The position numbers were made by a program, and so were the translations under genes. This document shows positions 18,870 through 29,372 of a stretch of DNA of 64,000 nucleotides, in pieces. Source of the DNA: Heligmosomoides polygyrus polygyrus (Eukaryota > Nematoda > Chromadorea > Rhabditida > Heligmosomidae); contig OX377206.1 of assembly GCA_947396885.1 (NCBI GenBank), positions 10,656,778 to 10,720,777 of the forward strand. The letters run 5' to 3'. The notes beneath the pieces were generated by a model that had not been told where the DNA came from, did not search any database, and saw nothing but the letters and a program-made list of their open reading frames with translations. Positions within the stretch are counted from its first letter, which is position 1; each line of letters begins with the position of its first letter.

Positions 18870-19292
18870 AGCACGCATCAGCGTCGTGCAGCGTGGAATC
18901 GAGAGGACGATGTTCGGAGTGACACGATTCACGCAATTGAGAGAAGGCCTCCGGAGTTCCGAGCTTCGCCGACGTTCGAAGATCAGAGACGCTGTCGCAT
19001 GGGCCAAGTTGTCGAAAATTAGGTGGGCCGGCCACGTAATGCGCTTTGCAGACACCCGCTGGACGAGAGCCGTACCGACTGGATTCCGCGGGATGTCAAG
19101 AGAACACCAGGACGCCCACCAACACGTTGGTCGGACTTCTTCGTGAAAGCCCTGAACGACCGTTATGACTCTCTTCGTGTCCCTCGAGCGAGGAGGATCC
19201 ATTGGAGCACTCTGGCACGCGAGAGGGACAAAAGGAGACGCTGCTGGCGCCCGCTCGAGCAAGTCGATGATCAACAGGACGACAGGTGATAC
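18870..19292 (+). pseudogene. RTE-type LINE C-terminal fragment
   Basis: 5'-truncated end of an RTE polyprotein: ERTMFGVTRFTQLREGLRSS, KLSKIRWAGHVMRF, then after a frameshift RDVKRTPGRPPTRWSDFFVK and WSTLARERDKRRRCWRPLEQ before a stop at about 19289. These are the conserved tail motifs of nematode RTE elements. ATGAAATAATA occurs on both sides (near 18829 and 19309), a plausible target duplication. Confidence 0.8.
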
Positions 19293-19488
19293 AGGTGAAC
19301 GAAATAAAAATGAAATAATACTAATTAATTGATTAATTAATTCGTTAAGTTTTGTTAAAAAGGGTTGTGACCAACCCGATCAGGAAAATACGAAAGCCAA
19401 TAAGTTCCGCTAAATTATCGAAACTGAAGATTGAAAAATTTAATAGGTTCCAAATTATGAAACGAAAGTTCGAAAACAAAAAGCCTAC

Positions 19489-20017
19489 CTGATAGAAGGC
19501 TATTGGAGTCCGTTGATACTTTTTGGCTAGTTTAGCCTTGCGCGAATCTGAACGATTCGACACCACCTGCACTACCGTCTCTTCCGCACGTGGCGTAGTA
19601 CCAGGCGTCGTCGTGTCATCTTGCGCTGCAAAATCGAATCAGTGAACGCTTCGCCTTGACGGACTTGAGTCCATAGTTGTGCTCGAATGAGACGGTATTC
19701 GAATAGGCATTCGAATGATTTCCATTCGAATTTCAATATTCGGATGTGAAAACTCAGAAAAGCGCGCTTTTCGAATGTGCTCAAATTCGAATGATCGGAA
19801 AAACCGCTTTTCTCGAATATATTCGAAATCGAATGCTCGAAATTTGTGAGCATTCAAAACCATTCGAATATTTGAAAAAAATTCGAGAGCACAACTATAG
19901 TTGAAACAGACGTCCGCTTTCACTCACATGTTGGCACGAGTGCGATTTCATCCGTGGCAATCTGTGACATGTTCGCCTCACATCTGTGTCCTCTGGATAT
20001 CCATCCACCACCCGATC
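19489..20017 (-). CDS. unrecognised spliced gene, two internal exons
   Basis: Exon 20017-19928 follows TTTATTTTCAG and ends at CAT|GTGAGTG. Exon 19625-19489 follows GATTTTGCAG and ends at CAG|GTAGGC. They join in phase (phase 1) to give SGGGWISRGHRCEANMSQIA..., then QDDTTTPGTTPRAEETVVQV and SRKAKLAKKYQRTPIAFYQ. Both are open only in this frame across their full length. The 302-bp intron contains the MITE at 19672-19897. The frame stays open past 19488 to a stop at 19345, so the last exon may be terminal. A Ser/Thr/Pro-rich stretch followed by a Lys/Arg-rich one suggests a linker, not a known domain. I do not recognise the protein. Neighbouring exons were not found. Confidence 0.5.
19672..19897. 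mobile_element. TTCGAA-rich MITE with ATAGTTGTGCT ends
   Basis: ATAGTTGTGCTCGAAT at the left and TTCGAGAGCACAACTAT at the right form terminal inverted repeats. The interior is built of TTCGAAT and ATTCGAA blocks. Related copies lie at 59838-61010, 62838-63180 and 63405-63587. Confidence 0.65.
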
Positions 20018-20109
20018 CTGAAAATAAATATTTTCCCCTGGAAGACTGTAACACGCAGACAACGCGATCATAAACGAGGTGGCGGCAACGAGCTTAAGCG
20101 AGTGCAATG

Positions 20110-20230
20110 AATATTATATACCATTTAAAAATCAAACTGAACACTTTGTGGCCAAACAGGACACTTTCTCAATCAAACTGGACTCCAAAACACACTAAAC
20201 ACTTTTCAAATAAAGCTGGGCACATTTCTA
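20110..20230 (-). repeat. degenerate 21-bp repeat array
   Basis: On the minus strand five or so units resemble GTGTCCAGTTTGATTTGAAA at 20-21 bp spacing. Same family as 22555, 26300, 35560, 57655 and 62555. Confidence 0.6.
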
Positions 20231-20399
20231 TGCAAGCTTGACGCGTATGAAATCGAACATCATACTCTATAATAGTGCGCTAAGCGATGAGTCATACTAT
20301 CGATCGCCGCCGCCGCAGAAATTGTAAAATAGGGGGAAAATTCGGGGGGGGGGAAATATGGGGAAAATTACGACACGAAAATAGCGAAAAATACCCAGC

Positions 20400-20650
20400 C
20401 GCCTTCTCTCTGCCTGCCTGGGAACTTCGGCCCTGGGGCAATCGAGGTCGGTGAACACGAATCTGAAGTTCTTTTTTCAAGTATCGACCGTCATCAATCG
20501 ATATTGACCAAGCTATCGATTTTTGTGGACGTCGTCCAGGCGGTTGGAAACTTTAGCCCTTGGGGGTAGTCGAGGTCGCTCAACACGAATCTTGAGTTCG
20601 TTTTTGAAGTATCGATCGCCATCAATCAATATTGATCAAATTACGATGAG
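20400..20650 (+). repeat. approximate direct duplication
   Basis: Block 20405-20516 recurs at 20541-20645 (shared AACACGAATCT, GAAGTATCGA, CATCAATC-ATATTGA). A third copy is inverted at 50448-50541. Confidence 0.55.
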
Positions 20651-21191
20651 GGGGAATATCTGGAAATACCCAGACGTCTTCTACGCGCCGAAGACGTCGT
20701 CCAATGTGCCTAGGGATTGGGAAGGCATGCCGATCTGGGGGATCACTGATGGGGACCAGAACCAGTAATGGGAGACCGTTTCTACTATAACGTCTTCCAA
20801 ATCAAGAAGAGCGTCTTCCACATTGCACTGGAGACTCTCCAGGAAGTTGTTGTTCCAGAAGAATTTAGCATGACTTTTCTGGATGTTTAAAATTCTACTG
20901 TCCCAATAAGTAAACGCAGTAAATAAAACTTTATTTAAAAAATATCTTCCAAGGAAAAATTGTGATTGAAGCTTATTCAATAAAAAAGAAGGGTTGAACT
21001 TTTTAGCGTGAGAATTTTTCATTTTCCAAGGAAAAACAATGAACAAAAATTTATTTCAAACTGCAGAGGGGCACCAGTCATTTAGTACATCAAAGAAAGG
21101 GATCGCTCCATGCACATGACTAGCTCGATTTTAATTGTATTGAGAGTGCAAGCGTTGGCTACTTGAAATAATGATGAATGAAATAATGTTA
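20651..21191. other. no gene seen
   Basis: Mixed sequence. A 121-codon minus-strand open frame (20681-21046) has no recognisable motif and no splice signals. Confidence 0.4.
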
Positions 21192-21380
21192 ATGAAGGTA
21201 CGTCTGTTTTTTACAATTGCTGTTGTTGTACTCTTATCTAGTGTGTCAATGCAAAATTTTTGCTATGAATCAAATGAGAAATACGACCTCCAAGACGAGT
21301 GCGCCGTGCACTTTTTTTTGGCCAATAAAATTTCAGCCTTCCCGGACGTTAAAACACGTTTTAACACCTTGACGCAATAG
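21192..21380 (+). CDS. small secreted-peptide-like ORF
   Basis: 62 codons from ATG 21192. The first 20 residues (MKVRLFFTIAVVVLLSSVSM) are a textbook signal peptide: charged start, hydrophobic core, small residues before the cleavage site. The rest has two Cys (NFCYESNEKYDLQDECAV) and stops at TAG. No homologue is recognised. A TTTCAG at 21340-21346 inside the frame could be a splice acceptor, so the true end is uncertain. A chance signal-like stretch in AT-rich DNA cannot be excluded. Confidence 0.35.
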   Translation: MKVRLFFTIAVVVLLSSVSMQNFCYESNEKYDLQDECAVHFFLANKISAFPDVKTRFNTLTQ

Positions 21381-22554
21381 TGCGACAGCCAGTCTGTCCC
21401 GTGGGACGATGTCGCGCAATGGTGCGCGACGGCAGTTATTCTAACAAGAAGATATCCGGCCCATCCAAACTTCCTCCAAATACCTTATTCAGGATGCCGA
21501 ACACGATGCCGATGTCCATTTCGACAATTACGGCCGATTTCCCTCTTAATCGGTAGTCGTGTCAGGACCACCGACTTCCCCAAACTCTGTGTAGGAGTTA
21601 TGTGAGAAGATTGAAACAAATCTTACCTCCGTTGTTTAGGAATGTGTTCAACTCCACTTTCGTATTAACCTCCTATTATAGCTTTTCTCCTTAGCAGCCT
21701 CATTTGTTCCTTTTTCCCCTTTGAATTCTCCCTACTTTCTCTCCTTTGATAACACAGTTGAAAGGTAATTGGTAAAGTTTGAAAGGAATTTTCTAGAGTA
21801 GCTGTCGAAAAGTAACATGATGAGCGTTCCGAATCCCGATGAATCACGAATTTCAATCTATAGCTGCGTTCCTCCACAAGGCAGAACGATCGTCGCCAGG
21901 GTATGTGACGGTAGGTATGCGCTGGTGAGCGTTACCCATACCTATCGCAACATACCCTCGCTAGTTGGCTGAAATTATAAAAACGGACGTCCGTTTCGTC
22001 ATGAGCACCAAAATAACCTCCTAGACGAAGTTTCGTCTACATCGGACCACTTCCTTCCGTCTCTTTTATATCCTGATAAGACCACCCTAGTTAACGACGT
22101 GGGGGGGGGGGGGGTGGGGTAACCGGCCGTAACTGTTAAGAGGAACATTAGCATCGTGTTTGGCATCCCAAATTTATCCTTAGACGAAGTTTGGGTCACG
22201 ATATGTCGTGTAACATTTGTGCGGCCAGCTTCGTCCCACGGGCCAGACGCGCTCTCGTCGTCAACGTGTTAAACAAAAATTTTCCCTAAAAATTAAAAAA
22301 CTTGCAAGATTTCAAAATGCAAAATCTCGCATTCACTTATGGGGAGGTGAATTTAAAAAAAGAAGAAATAGAAATACTTGCAAATCTGTAAATAAAGCAT
22401 CTTCGCGATCTTATATTACTGCGATAACATTAAACAAAATGGAAAAATGGTTGTAACCGAAAAAAAGATAACAATTACAACAACATTAAGCATGTCTTTG
22501 CAAAGTCCTTCTAAATTTTCTTTATGCAATAAATTACTCTCGTAGAGACACATG
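21381..22554. other. no gene seen; small palindrome and G tract
   Basis: Contains an imperfect hairpin at 21897-21963 (AGGGTATGTGACGGTAGG and its partner CCTATCGCAACATACCCT) and a run of 14 G at 22101-22114. The open frame at 22217-22456 is Lys-rich and unconvincing. Confidence 0.45.
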
Positions 22555-22685
22555 TTTAATGTGAAAAGCGCTATTCTGATTGGTGTTAATTTAATTTCAA
22601 AAGCGTCAAACTTGAATAGAAGAGCGTCCTATTTCATTTGGAAAGGGTCCAGTTTTGTTTAAAGCTATCCAAGTGGGTTATAGTA
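22555..22685 (+). repeat. degenerate 21-bp repeat array
   Basis: Units such as GCGTCCTATTTCATTTGGAA and GGGTCCAGTTTTGTTTAAA. The order of units matches the 35560 locus. Confidence 0.55.
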
Positions 22686-22751
22686 AGGAAATTCGTTAAA
22701 AAAGTGAATTATTAGAAGGATAAAGAACACTGCACTGCAGGTTATAGCTAA

Positions 22752-23039
22752 GAATAAATGCTAAAGGACGGAGTTACTTGATTCTTTCTGGGATGCGCCA
22801 CGCAAACTACTTCTACAGGATGTCGTGGAGCGATGTGAATGCGTATATAGTGTGTACAATAACTTGAGCTGGTCATGCGATGGACATTTCAGCGCCTTAT
22901 CTTTCCCAGACAAGTCTGGTACAAATTCAACGACCCTGTAAAGGTGGAATGCTTGGTTGGTTTAGATGAGATGCCCCAACCGAGAACCTGGTATCGGGTG
23001 CACAATCGGCACCTCCTCCGACTGCGAAACAGGCGCCCA
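22752..23039 (-). mobile_element. SINE1 copy, diverged
   Basis: Full-length layout from tail (CTAAAGGACGG) to head (CCTCCTCCGACTGCGAAAC). A second head fragment lies at 23241-23267. Confidence 0.8.
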
Positions 23040-23754
23040 GGGTTACGGAAAGCAGAAATAAACACAAACAGAGGATCCCAATTCTCAGTAAAGAAGCCTA
23101 AGAACGAAAGGAGATTTCTGAAATAGCCAGAAGATTCGATGTAGGACCTAGGTTAGAAGCCGTTCTAAGCTGCCGACACATACCTTTCCGTGTCCACGTC
23201 ATCCAGCAGATGAATAGAACGTTCGGTTGCCGTGCGCTGAGACCTCCTCCGACTGCGCTAACCGCTCATAATTTTGCATTAAAAAAACAGCACTTTCAGT
23301 CGAAAATAAATCGTGATCTACAGAACACCTCTGTTACACTGTAAGATGAAACAAAGCTGGAAATGAATGTAATGAGTGCAAATGCGCTTTTAGACAGAGA
23401 TGAGCACTCTGACTGTCTCAGTGCTACGCAGTAATGATTTGATGCGGCCACTATAAGTTGGATGCAGCGTTGTAGGCTGAGGAACTTTACAACTTCTGAG
23501 AGCGGATATGAAAGAAAGACGATCGGCAGACGAGCGGGTGTCGAACACTGGGCCAAAGGACGGACAGACTTTGTGACTACGAGAACAGACATTGGACAAT
23601 GAACGTGGCGTGGCGTGGTGGTGAACTGTTTAAACGACCACTACCGTTAGCTGGCCATATGGTCAGTCCGCCGCCGCCGGAGCGAAGGACATCAGGCACT
23701 AGCTAAAAGTTCCGACTTCACCGACACGACTTCGGTCGAAAAAAACTTTCTCCT

Positions 23755-23893
23755 TGAAACTTTGTCTAGGGGGAGGGGGGTTATTTGGGGTGCTGATCAG
23801 GAATCTGGATGGCCTAGGCGAAGAATCCGAACCAGGAACCTGGTGTCGGGTGCACGCGACAGCCGGCGCCTCCTCCGACTGCGCTACACGCTC
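23755..23893 (-). repeat. repeat R fragment fused to SINE1 head fragment
   Basis: 23755-23806 (GGTTATTTGGGGTGCTGATC) matches the 37000 locus. 23807-23893 is only the tRNA head side of SINE1 (AATCCGAACCAGGAACCTGG to CTCCGACTGCGCTACACG). Confidence 0.65.
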
Positions 23894-24127
23894 CTGTTCA
23901 TTGGCTAGGCACCATAAATCATTTGTGCATACCAAGTACGCGTTCAACGTGGTGCGGTATCATAAAAACTAACGATCATCTGCACCGACTGATCGATATT
24001 GGCAGGTTTCATACCAACGACAATTGAAGTATAAACCTCGTCCTACGGTTTCTAATCTGAAGCCCTCTAGCTTTAACTATTCAACAGTTTCTCAACTTTA
24101 GCACTACCTTAACTTGTTAACTTTTTG

Positions 24128-24598
24128 CACAGATGAAAGATAAAGCACGGTGCTACCTATCACTTTTGGGTTGCGCCACGCATTCTACTTCTACGGGATG
24201 TTGTGGAGGCCGTTGAACGCGTATTTGGCCATATAATGACTTGCGGTGGCCAGCCGATGGACAAGTCAGCACATTATTTTCTCCAGACAAGTGTGGTACC
24301 AACGGCGGAGTAGCGTTCTATCCCCCGCCCTTTAAACGGAGGCGTGGTAAATGACTGCGTCTTCACTATCTCGTAAAGCAGCCACCGGACTCTCGAGCAA
24401 GCCCAGGGGTTGAGGAAGGGGGGTGGGCGGGGCAGGGGGACGAGAGGGTAGAGCGCTGGACCTCCGGGTACCAACTCATCGACCCCGAAGGGATGGAACG
24501 CTTGGTTCGCTTGGGCGGGAAATCCGAACCAGGAACCTGGAATATTGGCTGCATGTGACTGACGGCACCTCTTCCGAGTGCGCTACATGCGTCCGTAT
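24128..24598 (-). mobile_element. SINE1 copy split by a MITE
   Basis: Tail and body at 24128-24302, head at 24475-24598. Removing 24303-24466 plus one GGTACCAA restores the usual SINE1 order. Confidence 0.85.
24303..24466. mobile_element. 164-bp MITE with 8-bp TSD
   Basis: Flanked by a perfect 8-bp duplication GGTACCAA (24295-24302 and 24467-24474) inside a SINE1 copy. The ends are imperfect inverted repeats sharing GCGTTCTA(T/C)CCCC-like text. The same element lies at 59624-59780. The 8-bp duplication suggests hAT or P superfamily. Confidence 0.8.
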
Positions 24599-24649
24599 AG
24601 ATGCAAAGGTTTATTAAATTATTCGTCGATAAAGTTAATTTTTTTTGTA

Positions 24650-24868
24650 ATGGGTTCTCACGTACACCCAACTGTAATAGAAGAACACTGTGTTCAAAAA
24701 ACGACCAACGTAAAAGATGATCGAGCAGATAGTGAAACTATTGAGAACAAAGAGGCAAGACCTAGAATGAATGTCGGAAACAAAAGAAACACGTTTTTCG
24801 ACAGTCTTGTGAAACCAGTTACTGATACTTTCGTTTTAATTGCCTACACTAATTTACCAAGAAATTAA
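24650..24868 (+). CDS. open frame of unknown status
   Basis: ATG 24650 opens 72 codons (GSHVHPTVIEEHCVQKTTNV; KRNTFFDSLVKPVTDTFVLI) to a TAA. Composition is protein-like and it lies just after a SINE copy. No motif, no clear splice sites. Another open segment follows at 24906-25067 in a different frame (LAEEFLAERRASQVSVVTLS, NCERVTGDWVVCQKDMYSCH). The two could be parts of one decayed gene. Confidence 0.25.
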   Translation: MGSHVHPTVIEEHCVQKTTNVKDDRADSETIENKEARPRMNVGNKRNTFFDSLVKPVTDTFVLIAYTNLPRN

Positions 24869-25280
24869 CGATTTCGTGCTGCTGAAGCAAGTATGAAGTC
24901 GGATGAGGTGTGAAGCTAGCCGAAGAGTTTCTTGCCGAGCGACGGGCAAGTCAAGTCTCCGTCGTAACACTAAGTCGGTGGCAAAAAGGAAACTGCGAAA
25001 GAGTGACAGGAGACTGGGTTGTTTGTCAGAAGGACATGTACAGTTGTCATGAAGACCACATGGCATAAGTCGGCGGCGTCAGCCACGTTTGCACCTTTTT
25101 GCTACGTTCAGTTGAAGATGTCGTTCAAATGGAGATGAGAACAGCGGAAAGGCTGTACAAGTCGCGTTTTGTCAAAGGCAACGCATAGTCGGATGCCATC
25201 GCATCTGGAGCGGGATTCCTTGTTACCAGGGGTAAGGCATAAATATCTCATAGTAACCGGGCCAAAGTAGAATCGAGATT

Positions 25281-25331
25281 GGAGGATATATATACATATA
25301 TATATATATATTATATATTATATATATATTT
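25281..25331. repeat. TA-rich microsatellite
   Basis: Runs of TATATA with a few interruptions. Confidence 0.85.
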
Positions 25332-25380
25332 CCGTGTTGTGTTTTCGTGTCAAATTGGACACTGTTTTGAGCTAGCCTAA

Positions 25381-25515
25381 ACCCTAGTTTACACTTGCGC
25401 CGCTACGCGACGCGGCACGATGACCGGGATAGATATCGACCGGGCGGTGCGAAAAATCGATATCTGTGGCGATCGTGGTGCCGCGCCGCTTGACGGCGCA
25501 AGTATAAACTATGGC
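25381..25515. mobile_element. Tourist-like MITE, family P1
   Basis: ACCCTAGTTTACACTTGCGC to GCGCAAGTATAAACTATGGC, with TAA at 25378-25380 and 25516-25518. Central ATCGATATC blocks. Confidence 0.82.
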
Positions 25516-25621
25516 TAAGACTATTGAAATCAAAACGAACTCTTGCAGATCGAAATAACCTTCTTCTACGTTAAACTAAACTTTCGAAAAAAAAGATACA
25601 ATAAATGTGGTTGGTGTCCAG

Positions 25622-25745
25622 GTTTTAAGCTGTTACAACGATGTTTTGTTGTGATCAAAACTCCAGCGCCATACGGGACTCGAACCCGCACCTCCTGCTG
25701 AGAGGGGATGTGTGCTCTACGCCATTGCACCATCGGAGCTGTTTA
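25622..25745 (-). repeat. SINE2 copy
   Basis: Plus strand reads TTGTGATCAAAACTCCAGCG, ACTCGAACCCGCACC and CTCTACGCCATTGCACC, the reverse of the SINE2 head. The tail includes AAGCTGTTACAACG. Confidence 0.7.
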
Positions 25746-25890
25746 ATCGAACGCACATCCAGAAGTTTGAAATAATTTTTGCTTAAGGAGAACTTTAGTA
25801 CAACTTTCCTTGAGGTTTCGATTCACCTAACCAATAGGCGAGAACGTTGTTTAAAATTTTTATAAAATATTAATTTTTTGAGGAGAAATA

Positions 25891-26008
25891 ATGGTTTGTT
25901 TTGAAGAGCAGGAAAAATGCCATTTTTGCATAGAGTTTGGCAGCTATCAACAATATGACAAAAATAACTGTAAAGAGCACACATCATATCCTTACTTTGA
26001 TGTTCATG
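25891..26008 (+). CDS. candidate Cys-rich exon
   Basis: ATG 25891 opens MVCFEEQEKCHFCIEFGSYQ and continues to SYPYFDVH, where CAT|GTAAGTGG is a strong splice donor. The C-x6-C-x2-C spacing resembles a small zinc-binding motif. The open frame continues to 26091 if unspliced. No partner exon was found, and the next phase-0 acceptors all lead straight to stops. Unrecognised. Confidence 0.35.
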
Positions 26009-26299
26009 TAAGTGGCATTTACACCATCAATCAAATGAAAGCTGCGGCGAAGTTTTCGAGTATACGGTGCGATCTCATCTTCATAATCTGATGCACTATA
26101 TGCTTGCTTCTTTTCTGTGCTTTAAGACAAATCTTAGCTGATTATTTTTCTCTAAAAGTAACAATTTCATAGAATTATTACACTTATTGTGGCAGGTAAA
26201 CTAAAAAATTTCAAACAAGGTAATACCACATTTTCCTTGAATAGAAAACTATTCTAACCATCTTATTGAGTCTATAGTTTAGCGTTTAGCTTACCTGAA

Positions 26300-26445
26300 G
26301 GTCACTTCGATTTGGACGAGCTCCTTTTGATTTCAAAGATCTTAGGCTAGTTTAGCGGAAGGTACAATTTGATGTGAAAGGTGTGCAATTTGATTTGAAA
26401 AATGTCCAATTCCACGTGAAATTGTACAAATCGAATTCATCAACA
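26300..26445 (+). repeat. 21-bp repeat, heptad-coding frame
   Basis: Reads as an open frame of seven-residue units: APFDFKD, then VQFDVKG, VQFDLKN and VQFHVK. Same order of units as at 35560. One stop interrupts between the first and second blocks. Confidence 0.6.
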
Positions 26446-26488
26446 CCTCATTGGATCCGTTCTACCTAGAACTACCTCGAAAGTGCAA

Positions 26489-26581
26489 GATCTGTCCGAT
26501 TTCCCAAATGCAAACTACCGCACGGCACATTCCATAAATAATCAGCTCCTTCCAAAGTAAATGAGAGAGATTTTTATTCAT
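26489..26581 (-). CDS. candidate first exon after a strong acceptor
   Basis: Minus strand: a run of ten T then CAG directly before ATG, giving MNKNLSHLLWKELIIYGMCR and CIWEIGQILHF to a weak donor CGAG|GTAGTT. A T-run plus CAG at the ATG is what a spliced-leader acceptor looks like in nematodes. The frame ends 39 codons after the ATG if unspliced. Low-complexity context argues for caution. Confidence 0.2.
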
Positions 26582-26944
26582 CTGAAAAAAAAATAATTTT
26601 GATTTCATTTTATTCTTTGCTGTTTGACCGAAAAGTTTAGCATACTCTTTATCCAACTGAATTATTTTTGCTGTTTGATCAAAACCTCCACGATAATAGC
26701 ATCAAGTGGTTCCATGCGCAGGATAGAGAACAAATGGAGAGCAGACGCCACAAAAATCTTTTTTTTTAAGGAGGAAATGGTAAAACTCTAGAGAATTCAA
26801 AGTGTTCGTTTTAGCTATTAAGCGAAACTTTTGGTTTATTAATTACAAGATGAGATATGAAAAGTGAATGCAAAATTATCACAGGAAACATGATAAAACT
26901 GAAGGCAATTCCGATATGGGCGCCGAAAGTAGTTGGATTTGACG

Positions 26945-27080
26945 GACCTATTGGGATAGGTATTCGAATGATTGTCATTCGAATTTGAATACTCGAGTTC
27001 GAGTACTCAACAAAATCACATTTTTCTAATACTTTGATCGGATTCGAATGTTCGATTATTGTAAGAATTCGAAATCAGTT
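26945..27080. repeat. TTCGAA-rich repeat fragment
   Basis: TATTCGAATGATTGTCATTC and related blocks match the 19672 and 59838 families. Confidence 0.5.
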
Positions 27081-27265
27081 TCAGGGAAAGCGCACAATGG
27101 TGGTCATTTGAATGTTGGGATCACATCACAAGGACTGTAACAATATGCCAAATAACAACTGAGTTTTGATCTTTAAAAAATCTTTTAAACTTCCTTCTCT
27201 ATTAAATATGCATAAAGGATAAGGATATTAAAGGCTTGGCTAGCATGAGTTAGAAATGGGAAGAG

Positions 27266-27561
27266 GGGGCGCGTATAGCGCAGTCGGAGGAGGCGCCGAC
27301 TGTCGCGTGCACCCGATACCAGGTTCCTGGTTCGGATTTCCCACCTGGGCCAATCAAGCCTTCCATCCCTCCGGGGTCGCTGAATTGGTACCAGACTTGT
27401 CTGGGAAGGATAAAGCGCTGACTTGTTCATCGGCCGGCCACCGCAAGTCATTGTATGGCCAAATACGCATTCAAATCGCCTCCACAATATCCCGTAGAAG
27501 TAGAATGCGTGGCGCATCATAGAAGGAATTGAATAACGCCGTCCTTTATCCTTTTTCCTTT
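27266..27561 (+). mobile_element. SINE1 copy
   Basis: Complete from TATAGCGCAGTCGG (A box) to CTTTATCCTTTTTCC tail. It abuts an inverted SINE1 head fragment at 27564-27638. Confidence 0.9.
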
Positions 27562-27563
27562 AA

Positions 27564-27638
27564 GAAATCCGAACCAGGGACCTTTTTCGCGTGCGCGCGA
27601 CAAACGGGTTCCTCCTCCGACTGCGCTACCAAGCGCCC
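27564..27638 (-). mobile_element. SINE1 head fragment
   Basis: AAATCCGAACCAGGGACC to CTCCTCCGACTGCGCTACC only. The rest appears lost where the neighbouring copy inserted. Confidence 0.75.
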
Positions 27639-27654
27639 AACGGCTATGTAAAGG

Positions 27655-28056
27655 ATGGAAGGATAAAGTGTGACGTAACTTAATCGTTTTTGGGCGCGCC
27701 ACGCATTCTACTCCTATATAGGATGTCGTGGAGACGATTTGAATGCGTATTTGATACGACATGCTATTTATTACGTTGTATAAGACAGACGCAAAAAGAA
27801 ATTCAATTAGAACTGAACAACTAACAACACCTGTAAAGCAAGGAGTACAAAACAGATATTTTGACCAAACAATGACTTGCGTTGGCCAGCCGACGAACAA
27901 GTCAGCGCGTTATTCTTCGCAGACAAGTCTGGTATCAGTTCACCGACCTAGTGGGGCTGGAAGGTTTAGTTGGCCTGGGCGGGAAATCCGAACAAAGAAC
28001 CTGGTTCGGGTACATGCGACAGTCGACAGCCTCTCCGACTGCGCTACTCGCGTCCA
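27655..28056 (-). mobile_element. SINE1 copy with about 100-bp insertion
   Basis: Tail to body at 27655-27755 and body to head from about 27857. The interposed DNA has TATTTGA and TATTTTGA at its edges. Head ends CTCTCCGACTGCGCTACTCG. Confidence 0.8.
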
Positions 28057-28642
28057 TAAACTGCTACATAGTTTCCAAAAAGGGCAATAAGACCCATATG
28101 GTCTACGATCCTATATCACTAAATGCCTATCACTGGAAAACTTTGTGCCTTTTAAAGGATCTGTGGCGGAATTTCTAGGATGTGCGCTTCTTTTTGGAAT
28201 GAGACCTACGTTCAACAAACACATACACGTTGGTTTCAATTTTTTTATAAGGGCCTACAATGCCGTTCGAAAAGACGGATCCGGATTAGTGACCGGAGTA
28301 CTGACACTGTCCTTTGAGTAATGTACATTTTCAACGGACTATTTTGGGAAACAGCTGATTTAGCAGCTATGGCACTTCTTTGATTAGTAAGGCAGTGACC
28401 TAATCATTCAATCTGCTGCTAGTGATGACTTCTCGACAGCATTAGTGCAGCTTAAATGGCGAATGGTGTTTGACCGAACGGAGTGCACCCGTAGCTCAAA
28501 AGTGGAATAACACGACGAAGTGTTGGGTTTGGTAATAGAGGTAATAGAGCCGCTTATGACTAGCTAGCTAGCTGCTGACAGCGAGAACTTTAAATGCTAA
28601 GGTCAATGTTGGTAGAAACTAGAAACCGTTACCGTTTTTCAG
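28057..28642. other. no gene seen
   Basis: Contains a short GCTAGCTAGCTAG run near 28561. It would be intron or spacer upstream of the next candidate exon. Confidence 0.4.
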
Positions 28643-28886
28643 AACGAGAAGCTCAGTTCTTCAAGCAATGCTTATGGTGATACATTCAGCGATAGCGGGA
28701 ACTGTTGGAAAAACACATTCGAAGTCGCAATGTTCACAAAGGACATTATCGTTCAGGAGTGAGTAAGCAGTCTTTGCTAGTCTTCAAAAAGTGTACTTAT
28801 AAAACAACATAAAATATGCAAAAACGCTCGCATTAACGTGCAGGCCCTACGAGGGAATTATGCGAATAAATGGCACGTTACAATAA
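28643..28886 (+). CDS. unrecognised gene, two 3' exons (candidate)
   Basis: Exon 28643-28758 follows CCGTTTTTCAG and ends CAGGA|GTGAGTAAG. Its only fully open protein-like frame reads NEKLSSSSNAYGDTFSDSGN and CWKNTFEVAMFTKDIIVQ. After an 85-bp intron, GTGCAG|G at 28843 keeps phase and adds PYEGIMRINGTLQ before a TAA that overlaps an AATAAA at 28885. The layout resembles the end of a gene. The family is unknown, upstream exons were not found, and the second acceptor has a weak pyrimidine tract. Confidence 0.4.
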
Positions 28887-29169
28887 AAGACACTGAAAGA
28901 ACGCAGTAGCTCTACATGCGAGCTGCTTCTTGGAATTCTTCGCTCTTCGTAGCGACAAGATGAGCACGCTTTTCGCCTTTGTCCTATTGTTCTGAACATT
29001 CAACAGAAGCTCTTAAGCGCCGCCGGCACAGAATAACGGCATGAGCGACGGAGTTGACCTATGGCACATGGAAGACTGGATAGGAGAGTATCCGAAAATG
29101 AAGCTATTTACAAGGAGTAGACTTCTGTGAACTGGTGCAGGAATAAAGGGGGTCATCTGTAAAAACGTC

Positions 29170-29372
29170 TTCCTTTTTAGGCTTAGCTATGCATTTTGCT
29201 TCTACAGAATCTTGTGAAGAAACACTGAATTCTCACGTGGCCTCCATGTTCTAAATGGGTGTTTTTGGTGGCTATCCGGCGGAGACTTTAGAGTTTTTTC
29301 TTCAACAGACAAGTATGTTATAAATTCGTCGATCCCGAAGGAATGGAAGGTTAAGTTGGTGATTCGAACATC
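29170..29372 (-). mobile_element. SINE1 copy, very diverged
   Basis: Order of landmarks is kept (TTTTGCTTCTACAGAATC, ACAGACAAGTATG, AATTCGTCGATCCCGAAGG) but identity is low. Confidence 0.5.

Noticed and set aside
18852..19274. 140-codon minus-strand frame
   Set aside because: Antisense to the RTE C-terminal fragment, whose plus-strand motifs are recognisable.
27185..27522. Numerous 60-140 codon frames with similar peptides across the window
   Set aside because: They are the same SINE1 body translated in different frames (also at 41408-42213, 43934-44295, 57296-57690 and 61491-61855).
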